Origin: an uncultured Lachnospiraceae bacterium
Lineage (GTDB): Bacteria > Bacillota > Clostridia > Lachnospirales > Lachnospiraceae
Direction: 5' to 3'
DNA length: 64,000 bases
NCBI GenBank assembly: GCA_947626285.1
Contig: CANQRR010000007.1
Span: forward strand, 30,816 to 94,815
Each line of letters opens with the position of its first letter. Within the stretch, counting starts at the first letter, position 1. The translations under genes were made by a program, and so were the position numbers. The notes beneath the pieces were generated by a model, which saw only the letters and a program-made list of their open reading frames with translations, had not been told where the DNA came from and ran no database searches. Below are positions 52,036 through 63,211 of this stretch, piece after piece.

Positions 52036-52729
52036 CCTTTACCTCAAAACGATACCCTATTCCATATATCGTGTCAATATATTTCCCGAATCTTCCCAGT
52101 TTTAAACGGATCTGCTTCACAATCGTGTCGACGGAGCGGTCCGTCCCGCTGTAATCGATCCCCCAGACCTCATCCAGAAAGCGGTCTCGCGTCAGCACGA
52201 TCTGCTCGTTGTCCATAAAGAAACGCAGCACCTCGAACTCGCGCGGCGTCAATGAGAGCAGCTCCCCGTTCAGAAAGATCTTGTGCGCTTTCTCGTCGAT
52301 GGAGAGCGCGCCGTAGGTCTTTTTGCGGCTCGTGCCCCTCGTCCTGCGCAGCAGCGCCTCCATATGGGCCCTGAGCACGGAGAGCAAAAACGGCTTGACC
52401 AGGTAGTCGTCCGCTCCAAGCGAAAAACCGCGCAGCTGGTCCTCCTCGCTGCAGCGCGCCGTCAAAATGATGACCGGGACGTCCGACTTCTCCCGAATCC
52501 GCTCCAGAACGTCAAAACCGCTCACGACCGGCAGCATCAGATCCAGCAGCACCAGATCCGGCCATTCGCCCTCATCCGCTCCGAACGCGCGCAGAGCCTC
52601 CGTACCGTTGCGCGCCTCCAGCGTCCCATAACCGCTCAGCCGCAGATATTCCCCGATCGTACCGCGCAGCTTTTCCTCATCCTCCACAAGCAGAACCCTG
52701 ATTTTTTTGTTTTCCGCCTTTGTCTCCAT
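52019..52729 (-). CDS. OmpR-family response regulator
   Basis: 236 residues from the ATG at 52729 (GGAAGGAG 11 bp upstream; the frame extends 12 codons further). The receiver has D63 (LVLLDLMLP) as phosphorylation site, plus EDE at 16-18 and KPF. The winged-helix effector ends RSVDTIVKQIRLKLGRFGKYIDTIYGIGYRF. It pairs with the downstream kinase. The 160 bp upstream are AT-rich, with no promoter I trust. Confidence 0.94.
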   Translation of the reverse strand: METKAENKKIRVLLVEDEEKLRGTIGEYLRLSGYGTLEARNGTEALRAFGADEGEWPDLVLLDLMLPVVSGFDVLERIREKSDVPVIILTARCSEEDQLRGFSLGADDYLVKPFLLSVLRAHMEALLRRTRGTSRKKTYGALSIDEKAHKIFLNGELLSLTPREFEVLRFFMDNEQIVLTRDRFLDEVWGIDYSGTDRSVDTIVKQIRLKLGRFGKYIDTIYGIGYRFEVKDDEDN

Positions 52730-52889
52730 CACAGATATTGCTCCTTCCGCCATGCAATCTGTCACAGCAATATTTAACAGTTTACGTAATATTCGTTAAA
52801 AAATTTGTCACTTATCTGTAATTAATTATGCATATCAATGTGATAGAAATGTGTTGCACGGTCCGGGTCGGCAATATCCTTGACAGAGG

Positions 52890-53897
52890 TTAATCCGCCT
52901 TTTTCTTCCTCTGCTTCACGCGCGCTTCAAAGCGCTCCCGCAGTTCGGCGTCCACATGCTCGTAGCTCGCGCGGTCGCCCGCGATCAGCTTCTTCGCCTC
53001 CTCCTTCGTCATCTCCTCCTCGCGCACCAGCACCGCCGTCTCTCCGGTCCTCACCGGATACCCGAATTTTTTCAGGCAAAGATATTCCGCCATCGGATGC
53101 GCCCAACAGTCCGCATGCGGAAGGCTGCTCACCGGCCGTATCCAGCCAAGCTCCCGCTCCAGCGTCTCCAACACTTCCGCGTCGCTGACCTTGTGGTACA
53201 TAAAGAAGGACAGATCCTCCGCCTCGACTCCGTGGAGCAGATCGATGCAGCTATAGCCGTCCAGCTTGTCCACGAGACGCCCGAACATCTGATACTCAAA
53301 TTCTTTCAGGCTGTGCGAGATCTCGAACGGCTCAATCCCGCGCTCCGCCGCCGCGCTCTGCAGGATCTGGCCGCGCGTGCGCCCGTTCACGATCACGGGA
53401 ATACCGTACTGCGACGCAAGCAGATAGCTGTAGTAGTGGATCAGATGGAAACAGACGCCGCAGAAATTCTTCAGAAGCTGCAGCGATTTCTCATAAAACT
53501 TCCTCAGCATCTCGTCGTCCGGCGTGATCCGGATGTGCTCTACCTGCAGCTTGTCAAGCGCGTTCCGGACATTGTCCGTCCCGAACTGCGTGGAGAAACC
53601 GTTGTCCACGGTAAACGCCAGCACGCGCATGTTGTATTTATGGCGGAGCTGGTAGATCACGTAGGTGCTGTCCTTTCCGCCGCTTAAACCGACCAGACAG
53701 TCAAACTTGCTTCCCCTTCTCTTCGCCTCTTCCTTCGCCGCCTCCATGCGGCCCGCGAAAAATTCCTCAAGCCCGGCGTGGTCCCGGAGCTTCTCCTTGT
53801 GGTCCTCATAAAAATCGCAGAAATTGCACACGCCATTTTCCCCGATCTTGATCCCGTGGTATGTCTCCGGCAATCCGCATTTCTCACAGTAACGCAT
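52890..53897 (-). CDS. PP-loop ATPase, N-acetyl-sugar-amidotransferase-like
   Basis: 335 residues. Two Cys pairs (C4/C7 in YCEKCGLPETYHG and C24/C27 in VCNFC) may hold a metal. The PP-loop SGGKDST is at about residues 72-78. This N-terminal arrangement matches WbpG/PseA-type enzymes that convert an acetamido sugar to an acetamidino form, and related adenine-nucleotide alpha hydrolases. No glutaminase partners (HisH/HisF-like) are nearby, so another PP-loop reaction, for instance thiolation, is possible. A good promoter lies upstream (53987-54015). Confidence 0.75.
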   Translation of the reverse strand: MRYCEKCGLPETYHGIKIGENGVCNFCDFYEDHKEKLRDHAGLEEFFAGRMEAAKEEAKRRGSKFDCLVGLSGGKDSTYVIYQLRHKYNMRVLAFTVDNGFSTQFGTDNVRNALDKLQVEHIRITPDDEMLRKFYEKSLQLLKNFCGVCFHLIHYYSYLLASQYGIPVIVNGRTRGQILQSAAAERGIEPFEISHSLKEFEYQMFGRLVDKLDGYSCIDLLHGVEAEDLSFFMYHKVSDAEVLETLERELGWIRPVSSLPHADCWAHPMAEYLCLKKFGYPVRTGETAVLVREEEMTKEEAKKLIAGDRASYEHVDAELRERFEARVKQRKKKAD

Positions 53898-53986
53898 ATC
53901 CCGCTCCTCCTTTATCCTGTTTCGCCGTCGTTCACTCCGTGTCCGGCAGCTTTGCTTCGGTCCTTTTGCTTTTGTCCGCTTTCTTC

Positions 53987-54015
53987 AGTGTAGCTGTTTT
54001 TTCGGACAGCGTCAA
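53987..54015 (-). promoter_or_regulatory. Promoter of the PP-loop gene
   Basis: TTGACG (54010-54015), 17 bp, TACACT (53987-53992) on the minus strand, immediately after the gdhA terminator. Confidence 0.7.
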
Positions 54016-54049
54016 GTCAAATAGAATCTCACTTATTTCCTGTGACATC

Positions 54050-54098
54050 AAAAAGACTGCCGCGAAGCTTTGGGCAGATACCCTTCTTCGCGGCAGTC
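54050..54098 (-). terminator. Terminator of gdhA
   Basis: Perfect stem GACTGCCGCGAAG/CTTCGCGGCAGTC followed by TTTTTG on the minus strand. Confidence 0.88.
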
Positions 54099-54132
54099 CC
54101 GCTCTCATTTCTTCTCTATGACAAATGAATCC

Positions 54133-56382
<2,250 letters not shown>

Positions 56383-56386
<4 letters not shown>

Positions 56387-57174
56387 GATCTGAAGATTCC
56401 TTTCACATAGTCAATTGCCCTTTCCAGTTCCCGAAGATCATCGGCCTTTCCCATTTCAATTGAGACAAACCCTGCATAATCCTCAGCCAGCAAAATATCT
56501 CTCAACTGTCCATGCAGCATCCTTTTCTTTATCTGCTTTAATCCCGGTTCGCTGATGTGCACATGGCTGACCCGTTTTACCCTTCCAATTAGTTCATTGA
56601 CAGATTCTTCGTTCTGGATCATGGTTCCCACATCCAGATTCAGCATAAAACCGGGCGAATCAACTTTTTCTATCAGATCCAGCGCAGAGCGCGTATTGTT
56701 AATATAATTTGTATGATAGATTGGTGGATTTGCCTCTATACCCATAACTGTACCCTTCGCAGCGGCATAGTCTCCTATCTCCCGAAAGAACGCAATTCCG
56801 ATTCCCGGATCGGTTCCATCCGGAACAGAACGGTTCCGGGGACAGCCAAACACCAGATTTTTACATCCGATCGCCGCAGCAAAATCAACGGCTCTTTTCG
56901 TGTATTTTTCCAACAGCTTCCGTTCCTCCTCTGTTCCAAACAGTCTTTCCGTTCGGCCGAACCAAATCGACTGCATCGAAGAAACCGAAAGCCCATATTC
57001 TTCCTTGAGCTCTTCAGCCCATGCGAAGGCTCGCGCCAAGTCCTCATACGGCGCCTCGGGGAATATCCTTGTCGGAGCGATTTCCAACCCGGCTACCCCG
57101 TAATCTTTCAACAGGGCAAGCGCTGTTTCATCCTGCTCCGCCGCCCAACCTATATTAGATACGGATAATTTCAT
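56383..57174 (-). CDS. TIM-barrel sugar phosphate isomerase/epimerase
   Basis: 263 residues from the ATG at 57174 (GGAAGGG upstream). It belongs to the AP-endonuclease-2-like barrel family: MKLSVSNIGWAAEQDETALALLKDYGVAGLEIAPTRIF is the first strand and helix, LVFGCPRN a middle strand, GIEANPPIYHTNYIN and LDVGTMI carry metal ligands (Glu, Asp), and a C-terminal VSIEMGK closes the barrel. It probably isomerises or epimerises a keto-sugar for the glycan made by this operon. It is 4 bp after the large membrane protein. Confidence 0.82.
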
Positions 57175-57178
57175 AGCG

Positions 57179-59566
57179 TTACCCTTCCGTTTTCTTTTCC
57201 GCATCGGATCTCGTTAAAACAAACGCAGTTAATATAAACGCCATATTCAAAAGGTTCATCACCCAAAAATATCTGAAATCCGACCATCCTGTTGACAATA
57301 GCAGGCTCATGATATGGCCGATCATCGGCGCCAGCAGAACAAAATGTTTTTTCTCTGTATTTTTAAAGAACACAAACATTACCGCAATCAATCCAAGCAG
57401 GGAAAACAGTCCGCATCGCCATTCAATGGCAGAAATCCACTGAGAACTTGCAGTATAAGATGTAGCGGCAGACATATCGGTATACAGACTTACATAATGC
57501 CTTCTCGGATAATACGCGTTCCATTGCTCCGAATCATCCATCGCTCCATAATAATTTACACATCCAAGATGCGAATCTTTCCCAAGAAAGATATCCCAGA
57601 GAGCATCCTCCCTGTCGATCACGGCACGTATCATGAGCACCGGATTTCTTATGAATGTATCAAGATAGCATTTTATAAACCTGACCGGCGTTACGTCTAC
57701 GTCGTACGCTGCACTTGACCATGTCGGCGTATAGCTGTATTCCGCATTGTTTTGTGCCGTCATCATAGTGATCATCGCAAGTGTTTCCTCAGAAACCTCT
57801 CCCCCTGCATAATATGCCCCAAGAATGTCCTGCCCCAGTCCTATATATATACCGTGCCTTCCCGAATCCTGCACTTCAAAGTATTCATAGACGGGACCCT
57901 TGATCGTCAGGACCAGGGCAGTCGTCGTTACAACCGAAAGCAATATTTTTGCCCTTTTTCTGAAAACTATGACTGTCGCCGCGGCAATTAGCGCAAATGT
58001 AACCATTCCATTTTTTCGGTACAGACATACTCCTATCATCGCAATGATAAATTCAAAATATATATACCATTTTCTTTTATATTCTTCCTGAGCTATGGAA
58101 AGTCTGGCAAGAATAACAAATACCCATAACAGAGACAGCGTATACGGAATATCTTTCCAGATGGTATTCATGTGCAAAAAATTACCTGCGTTAAACCCGG
58201 AGAAAACGGCGATCCCAATCAGGATGCTCTCCTTTATATTCTTTTTTCGCAGGAATAAGAGCAGTTCATTCATCACATACGCCCAGAAAAAATATTGCAC
58301 GGCAATGACCGCATAGGTAGTATTTGATATTTCCTGGATTACTCTCAAGACGATGCAATAAAATGCCGGATGCCAGTCATACATACCGTGCAGATGCTGC
58401 GCGTTCCCTATCATACAGCCCACGGTATCCGGGCTGGAGTTCCCTGGATTGTTTGCAAAGAGATTGTATAGCGCCGGCAGCAAAAGAACCGTCGTGCAGA
58501 CCAGCACAAACGCCAACGTCCCCACTCTTCTGTTCTTCGCAAACACATTTTTCTCTGACGTCTCCAAAAAATATAAAAGACTGTTCACTACCGGAACGAA
58601 CCAGAATACCGTTGTCAGGAATACAAAAATACCTGCTGTGTTCAACCTTATGTTTAATGGGTAAATCAAAAGACGCTGCCCCGTCAATGCAAAGGCGGCA
58701 TAGAGATAAAGGAGATATAAAAATATTTTTTTCACAGGCATATCTGCCAGATTCTTTATATATTTTTTCTTGTCCTCATATTTTACGACCGAAAGCAGAG
58801 ATATAGCATACAGGATCACCTTCGTAGGTTCCTGAAACTCTATCCCACTGCTGTTTATGATTATGATTCCTGCCAAAACCTCCATAACCGCGGCTAGGAC
58901 AGGCGGATGGACGGATCTCGCCGCCTGAATATACGCGCCCTTTATAGTCGACCCTATCTTTTCAAACCGGAAAAGGACTACAAAAACCGCCATTGCAAAA
59001 AAGACCCAGAGCGAAATGACAGACAAGCGGTCAAATCTCCCCGGAAATCGCAAATACCCAAAATTAATCGCAACCGCTCCGTTCAATTTCTTTTCGCCCT
59101 GATATGCGCCCGTTATCTCTCCTGCTCCATCCGTTACCAACAGCACCTCCGGAACCTGTGTGCACTGCTCATTCGCATTTAATGAGATCGTATATTCTTT
59201 TCCTTTTTCCGTATCGATGTTTACATAAATTCTCTTCCATTCGTCGTTGTTCACATTACTCAGAGAAATATTTGCCTGATATATGACATTTTCGTCTTTT
59301 TTCACGGCAAGTGTTATTGCGCCTGTCCTGTCATCCGCAATATTGCAGAAAATAAGTTCCAGACTGTTCAGTACATCCTGACTGCAGATAAATGTCTCCG
59401 ATATATTCTGGCAGGATAGTTTCTCTGCTTCACTCAGGTTATAATATGTGGAAGTATAATATTCCCTGTCTACTTCTCCCCATATGCCTATATACAGTAC
59501 CCTTATCACTACCAAAGCCAGAATGATCGTAAACAGTATTTTTTTCCATTTTGCAAACTTACCCAT
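57179..59566 (-). CDS. Large multi-pass membrane protein, GT-C-like
   Basis: 795 residues from the ATG at 59566 (GAGAGG upstream, overlapping the SDR gene by 8 bp). After TM1 (residues 10-28) there is an extracytoplasmic beta-rich domain (about 30-180), then about 11 more membrane helices. A loop reads NNPGNSSPDTVGCMIGNAQHLHGMYDWHPAFYCIVLRVIQE: Asp, Trp-His-Pro and similar residues at this place recall the catalytic loops of DUF6020- or PMT-like GT-C transferases. A second outer domain lies near 585-680. It would take a sugar from a polyprenyl carrier outside the membrane. The acceptor is unknown. Confidence 0.7.
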   Translation of the reverse strand: MGKFAKWKKILFTIILALVVIRVLYIGIWGEVDREYYTSTYYNLSEAEKLSCQNISETFICSQDVLNSLELIFCNIADDRTGAITLAVKKDENVIYQANISLSNVNNDEWKRIYVNIDTEKGKEYTISLNANEQCTQVPEVLLVTDGAGEITGAYQGEKKLNGAVAINFGYLRFPGRFDRLSVISLWVFFAMAVFVVLFRFEKIGSTIKGAYIQAARSVHPPVLAAVMEVLAGIIIINSSGIEFQEPTKVILYAISLLSVVKYEDKKKYIKNLADMPVKKIFLYLLYLYAAFALTGQRLLIYPLNIRLNTAGIFVFLTTVFWFVPVVNSLLYFLETSEKNVFAKNRRVGTLAFVLVCTTVLLLPALYNLFANNPGNSSPDTVGCMIGNAQHLHGMYDWHPAFYCIVLRVIQEISNTTYAVIAVQYFFWAYVMNELLLFLRKKNIKESILIGIAVFSGFNAGNFLHMNTIWKDIPYTLSLLWVFVILARLSIAQEEYKRKWYIYFEFIIAMIGVCLYRKNGMVTFALIAAATVIVFRKRAKILLSVVTTTALVLTIKGPVYEYFEVQDSGRHGIYIGLGQDILGAYYAGGEVSEETLAMITMMTAQNNAEYSYTPTWSSAAYDVDVTPVRFIKCYLDTFIRNPVLMIRAVIDREDALWDIFLGKDSHLGCVNYYGAMDDSEQWNAYYPRRHYVSLYTDMSAATSYTASSQWISAIEWRCGLFSLLGLIAVMFVFFKNTEKKHFVLLAPMIGHIMSLLLSTGWSDFRYFWVMNLLNMAFILTAFVLTRSDAEKKTEG

Positions 59567-60488
59567 TTTCGTACCTCTCAACAAATTTCCTGATCTCCGT
59601 CAGGCATTGTTCCTTCGATGCGATATATCCGTCTTTTCCGCCGTATAGCGTATCAAAGCAGGTCCTGTAATCATAATCCGCCGGTGTCCCTGCAAGTTCA
59701 TTTACAAAGATTTTTCCGCTCAGATAAGCATATAGCTCTCCAGCCGATACGGGCTCTGTCGCCGGATGCCACAGCAGAATGCCCGCGTTAAGCGCTGTCT
59801 GCAGATCGTCCCAGAGACGCGCCAGAGGATAGAATTGATATTTGCTTCTTGAATCCGTGAAATTCAGTGCTGAAAACCCCAGCCTGAGAAATTTCTCTTT
59901 CAGCAGCTCCCTGTCCTGCTCGGGAACATGTGCCCGGTAAAATCCGTTCTCCTGCGGCTCGTAATAATTCTTCAAATCCTCATCCTGATCCGCTAATTCC
60001 TTAAATTTATCCTCTTTCAGCAGAAATGGGATTACATGAACACAATCATAAATGAAGTTTTTCTTTATGTTTCTTCCAAACAGTCCCGGAAGTCGGACGA
60101 TCAATGCGTCCGGATAATGCTCCCTCACCCATGTTTCCAGCAGATACCTGTTGTAACCGTAAGGATGCAGTCCTTCAATGTCAATTTTTGTATTTTCATC
60201 TACGCCCTTCGGTGTTTTGAAGACATCTATGGTCGAAATCAACACCAGCTTTTTCGGCGCTATTTTTTCTATATTCGCCTCCGCCTGTTTGATCTGTTCC
60301 CTATCCCTTTCCGGCATCGTATTGGCAAGATATTTTTCGGCACGCAGACCGGCATATATGAGCAGATCCGGTTCGGTTCCATACGCCTGCCCTATATTTT
60401 TTGAATGATATGTCCTTTCAATCTGCGAACCGGCCGAAATACATATATTACTTCCGACAAAACCCGTGCAGCCTACCAGCGCAGTCAT
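59559..60488 (-). CDS. NAD-dependent epimerase/dehydratase (extended SDR)
   Basis: 309 residues. The cofactor motif GCTGFVGS (GxxGxxG) is at residues 6-13; LVLISTIDVFKTPKG supplies the Ser/Thr of the triad. The usual YxxxK reads YGYNR (HPYGYNRYLLE), so the catalytic Lys may be replaced by Arg. VRLPGLFGRNIKKNF is typical of RmlD/epimerase-like SDRs. It likely modifies a nucleotide or carrier-linked sugar for this operon. Confidence 0.8.
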   Translation of the reverse strand: MTALVGCTGFVGSNICISAGSQIERTYHSKNIGQAYGTEPDLLIYAGLRAEKYLANTMPERDREQIKQAEANIEKIAPKKLVLISTIDVFKTPKGVDENTKIDIEGLHPYGYNRYLLETWVREHYPDALIVRLPGLFGRNIKKNFIYDCVHVIPFLLKEDKFKELADQDEDLKNYYEPQENGFYRAHVPEQDRELLKEKFLRLGFSALNFTDSRSKYQFYPLARLWDDLQTALNAGILLWHPATEPVSAGELYAYLSGKIFVNELAGTPADYDYRTCFDTLYGGKDGYIASKEQCLTEIRKFVERYENG

Positions 60489-60498
60489 AGATGTCCTC

Positions 60499-61437
60499 CT
60501 ACTTCGTAAGCTTCTCTATTCCTTCGAAGCTGTAGTGCTTTCTCTTGAACACAAGATTTACCAGCAATTGCAGATATTTGATCACCACCGTAAGGATTCC
60601 AAACAGGCCCAAAAATGCCACCGATAAAAATAATATCGTAGTAGTCCAACCGGCAACCGGATGGGACGTCGCAAAAACCGCAATCGAATAAAGAACCATA
60701 AACGCAGACATCAGCATCATGAAAACCGTCATTGCAATGGAAAAGCGGTATCCCAGCTCTGTAAACAGAATGAGAGAGTCCACTGCCAGCTCAGATCGAT
60801 ACCTTCTCTCCTGCTTATCATAACGAACGTTCTCCAAATGGTTCGGTTCGTATCGGATCACATCTGACTTCAAGCCCTGCGCGGCATAAATCGCTTTTCG
60901 GTACGGCACAGTCTTATTCATGGAACTGACGCGATTGATGACGCGTCTGCTCAGAATCCTGAAACTTTCCGTATGCATCTTAAAGGTCAGACTCGTGAAT
61001 CGGTCAAATATATGATAAAACACTCTTGACGAAAAACGCTCCCTGCGGTTCGGAACAGCACTCACTATGTCATAACCCTGCTGCGACCTTTGGTATACCT
61101 GCATGATCTCCTCTTTTTCGAAGTCAAGGACCGTGTCATCAAACTCAAACACGAAATCCCCTATGGCAAGGTCCACGCCTGCATTCATCGCCGCCTCCAG
61201 TCCATGGAAATAACTCATGTGAACAATGGAAAGGCTTGTAGACCCTGCATTTTGACTGACCTCTTTGATCCTGCTGCAGCTTTCATCCGTAGAGCTGTCA
61301 TTCACACATATGATTTCTGAATGCTCAAAATTATCTTCCAGCACGTCAATAATGCTTTTCAGGAAATTTCCTATTCTCACCTCCGCGTTATGCACGTAGA
61401 TAACTGCTGAGACAAAATTTTTTTCCTTATTCTCCAT
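60499..61437 (-). CDS. Membrane-anchored family 2 glycosyltransferase (GtrB/ArnC-like)
   Basis: 312 residues from the ATG at 61437, overlapping the oxidoreductase gene by 11 bp. The GT2 domain has SAVIYVHNAEVRIGNFL, IICVNDSSTDES and VFEFDDTVLDF. Two C-terminal helices (about 225-250 and 262-298) fit the GtrB/ArnC type, which make polyprenyl-phosphate sugars and stay in the membrane. With two GT2 enzymes in one operon, one may load the carrier and the other extend or load a second sugar. Confidence 0.85.
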   Translation of the reverse strand: MENKEKNFVSAVIYVHNAEVRIGNFLKSIIDVLEDNFEHSEIICVNDSSTDESCSRIKEVSQNAGSTSLSIVHMSYFHGLEAAMNAGVDLAIGDFVFEFDDTVLDFEKEEIMQVYQRSQQGYDIVSAVPNRRERFSSRVFYHIFDRFTSLTFKMHTESFRILSRRVINRVSSMNKTVPYRKAIYAAQGLKSDVIRYEPNHLENVRYDKQERRYRSELAVDSLILFTELGYRFSIAMTVFMMLMSAFMVLYSIAVFATSHPVAGWTTTILFLSVAFLGLFGILTVVIKYLQLLVNLVFKRKHYSFEGIEKLTK

Positions 61438-62557
61438 TGCATAACACCTCGTCCAGGTCATAGACTGTATTTATTTTTCCTGACAAAACTCCGACAAAAT
61501 AAGGATCCTTTGAATACGTTCGAATCACTGTCGGGCGGGAGTCGTCGATCTCCGAACTCATCAAGATCGGTTTCATGGAAAACAAAGACTTCTCATATCT
61601 GAACTCAAATTCGTCTTTCAGATACTTCCTCGCCAGACTTGCCATGTAGGAGTATGCACTCTCCGGTTTCTTTGGGCAAAGATTGCAATTTCCCAAATGA
61701 TACGGAGAACAGTAAGCACCACTCCCGGACTGACAGGCAAATACCGGGAGTTCGTCGTAGCATGCCTCATGAGGGGTAAATGTGACTGAAGTCAGAGAAT
61801 GAAGTCCCGTTTTCCCAAAAGGCATAATGGAAAAAAACGGTCCATCCATAACTGTAAAGCCATATTTTTTCAGCTTTTCATTTACACGACACAGAATAAT
61901 CTCACACAGCTCATATTTGATTTGAAATTTTTCGTAACCTGCCATCTGGAGGATCTGATTTGTCCCCGCATAAGCAGCATTCAACAGAAAACAGGTCCTG
62001 CTCTCCCTGCCACCATTCCAGATAACCGCATAGGTATCCTGAAGCTTCTCGATTTTCTCTATCGTAACACCATACTGAATCTCCACATTCTTCAGATCAC
62101 TCAACTTTTCCAGAAAATATTTTTTCAGAAGCATCGCGTCATATGTGTATTCCCTGGTAAGAAATGCCCCGTCACACATGTGATTCTTGAAAAAGTATTC
62201 CGGCGGGAGAGGCCTACACGGTATCTTCGCAGCTTTGCAAAAACTCCTGAACTGCTCTCCATTTGTCCACGAAAACTGATTGGACGTTGCGTAGATTTTT
62301 TCAAACTCCCGGTTAATGCAAAAGCTATACTCTCTGCTGAACCGTTCAAAATAACCCGCGGATTTCGCGGCGGTAGAAAGGGAACGCGGATAATGGTACC
62401 CCTGATGCACCCTTGCCTGATTGACATAGGTCGCTCGCCCAAACGCCGTTCGGTCACATTCCAACACCAGGATCTTTTGCCTTTTCTGTCCGCAAAACAG
62501 CGCGGAATACAGTCCATATAATCCGGCTCCTATTATGATCTTGTCATATTTTTTCAT
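61427..62557 (-). CDS. FAD-dependent oxidoreductase of the glycan operon
   Basis: 376 residues. The dinucleotide motif IIGAGLYG (GxGxxG, residues 10-15) with VLECDRTAFGRATYVNQARVHQGYHYPRS places it in the DAO/glycine-oxidase-like group. A CX7CX2C cluster near residue 295 (CSPYHLGNCNLC) is unusual for that group and may bind metal. It is the first gene of the operon. Oxidation of a sugar hydroxyl or amine is likely; the substrate is unknown. Confidence 0.8.
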   Translation of the reverse strand: MKKYDKIIIGAGLYGLYSALFCGQKRQKILVLECDRTAFGRATYVNQARVHQGYHYPRSLSTAAKSAGYFERFSREYSFCINREFEKIYATSNQFSWTNGEQFRSFCKAAKIPCRPLPPEYFFKNHMCDGAFLTREYTYDAMLLKKYFLEKLSDLKNVEIQYGVTIEKIEKLQDTYAVIWNGGRESRTCFLLNAAYAGTNQILQMAGYEKFQIKYELCEIILCRVNEKLKKYGFTVMDGPFFSIMPFGKTGLHSLTSVTFTPHEACYDELPVFACQSGSGAYCSPYHLGNCNLCPKKPESAYSYMASLARKYLKDEFEFRYEKSLFSMKPILMSSEIDDSRPTVIRTYSKDPYFVGVLSGKINTVYDLDEVLCNGE

Positions 62558-62630
62558 GTTTTCGGAAATAATCTCTCCTGTCTTTCGTCTGCCAATATCT
62601 TTCTATTCTCCAATATTAATGCCGAATTTC

Positions 62631-62659
62631 ATTCTATATCATTTTCCAAAATTACGCAA
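62631..62659 (-). promoter_or_regulatory. Promoter of the glycan operon
   Basis: TTGCGT (62654-62659), 17 bp, TAGAAT (62631-62636) on the minus strand. The -35 overlaps the 24-bp dyad, so binding there should block it. Confidence 0.7.
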
Positions 62660-62678
62660 GTGCGTATACGCATCTGCG
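62655..62678. promoter_or_regulatory. Perfect 24-bp dyad, likely operator of the XRE regulator
   Basis: CGCA-AG-TGCGTATACGCA-TC-TGCG: a 12-bp perfect palindrome with symmetric CGCA/TGCG outer half-sites, placed between the divergent XRE gene and the glycan operon and covering the operon -35 hexamer. Confidence 0.7.
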
Positions 62679-62712
62679 AATAAATTACTAAAATATTCTT
62701 GAGGTGGATTTC

Positions 62713-62955
62713 ATGAGTGTCAAGGACGCTGTGGCAAAACGCTTCCTGGAGCTTTGCGCAGAACGCGGTATCAGAATCAATGAATTGGCGAATCTATCCG
62801 GTGTAACGCCGTCAACTGCATACAGCATGATGGATTCAAGGCGCAGAGACATTTCAATTCTGACGATCAAGAAATTTTGTGACGGCTTGGATATGACACT
62901 TGGAGAATTCTTTTCCACCGAAGAATTTGATATGTTGGAACAAGAGATTAAATGA
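62713..62955 (+). CDS. XRE-family helix-turn-helix regulator
   Basis: 80 residues from the ATG at 62713 (GAGGTGG upstream). One HTH_3 domain: AVAKRFLELCAERGIRINELANLSGVTPSTAYSMMDSRRRDISILTIKKFCDGLDMTLGEFF. It has no sensor domain. It is divergent from the glycan operon with the perfect dyad between, so local repression is likely. Confidence 0.88.
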   Translation: MSVKDAVAKRFLELCAERGIRINELANLSGVTPSTAYSMMDSRRRDISILTIKKFCDGLDMTLGEFFSTEEFDMLEQEIK

Positions 62956-62982
62956 TTCAGCGCTTAGAGGATAAAATAGAAC

Positions 62983-63041
62983 TGCCGCAAATGAACACTG
63001 TTTGGCATTTCTCCAAACATCATTCATTTACGGCATTTTTT
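62983..63041 (+). terminator. Terminator of the XRE gene
   Basis: TGCCGCAAATGA/TCATTTACGGCA with one mismatch and an inner TGTTTGG/CCAAACA stem, then ATTTTTT. Confidence 0.85.
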
Positions 63042-63136
63042 ACTGCTCTTAGCATGTCGACATAGGATTACTATCTTGAAGATTCCAGTTCTTCAATGCG
63101 GGCCTTCAATTTTTCGTTTTCATCTGTCAAAACAGC

Positions 63137-63178
63137 AAAAGGGCTGCCGACCAGTTAAATTCCAACTGATACGGCAGT
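63137..63178 (-). terminator. Terminator of the HtrA-type gene
   Basis: CTGCCG/CGGCAG and CAGTT/AACTG stacked stems followed by CCTTTTGC on the minus strand. Nothing else is seen in 63042-63211. Confidence 0.7.
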
Positions 63179-63211
63179 CCTTTCCTCACTTATTTTGTAC
63201 TTATTCTATAC

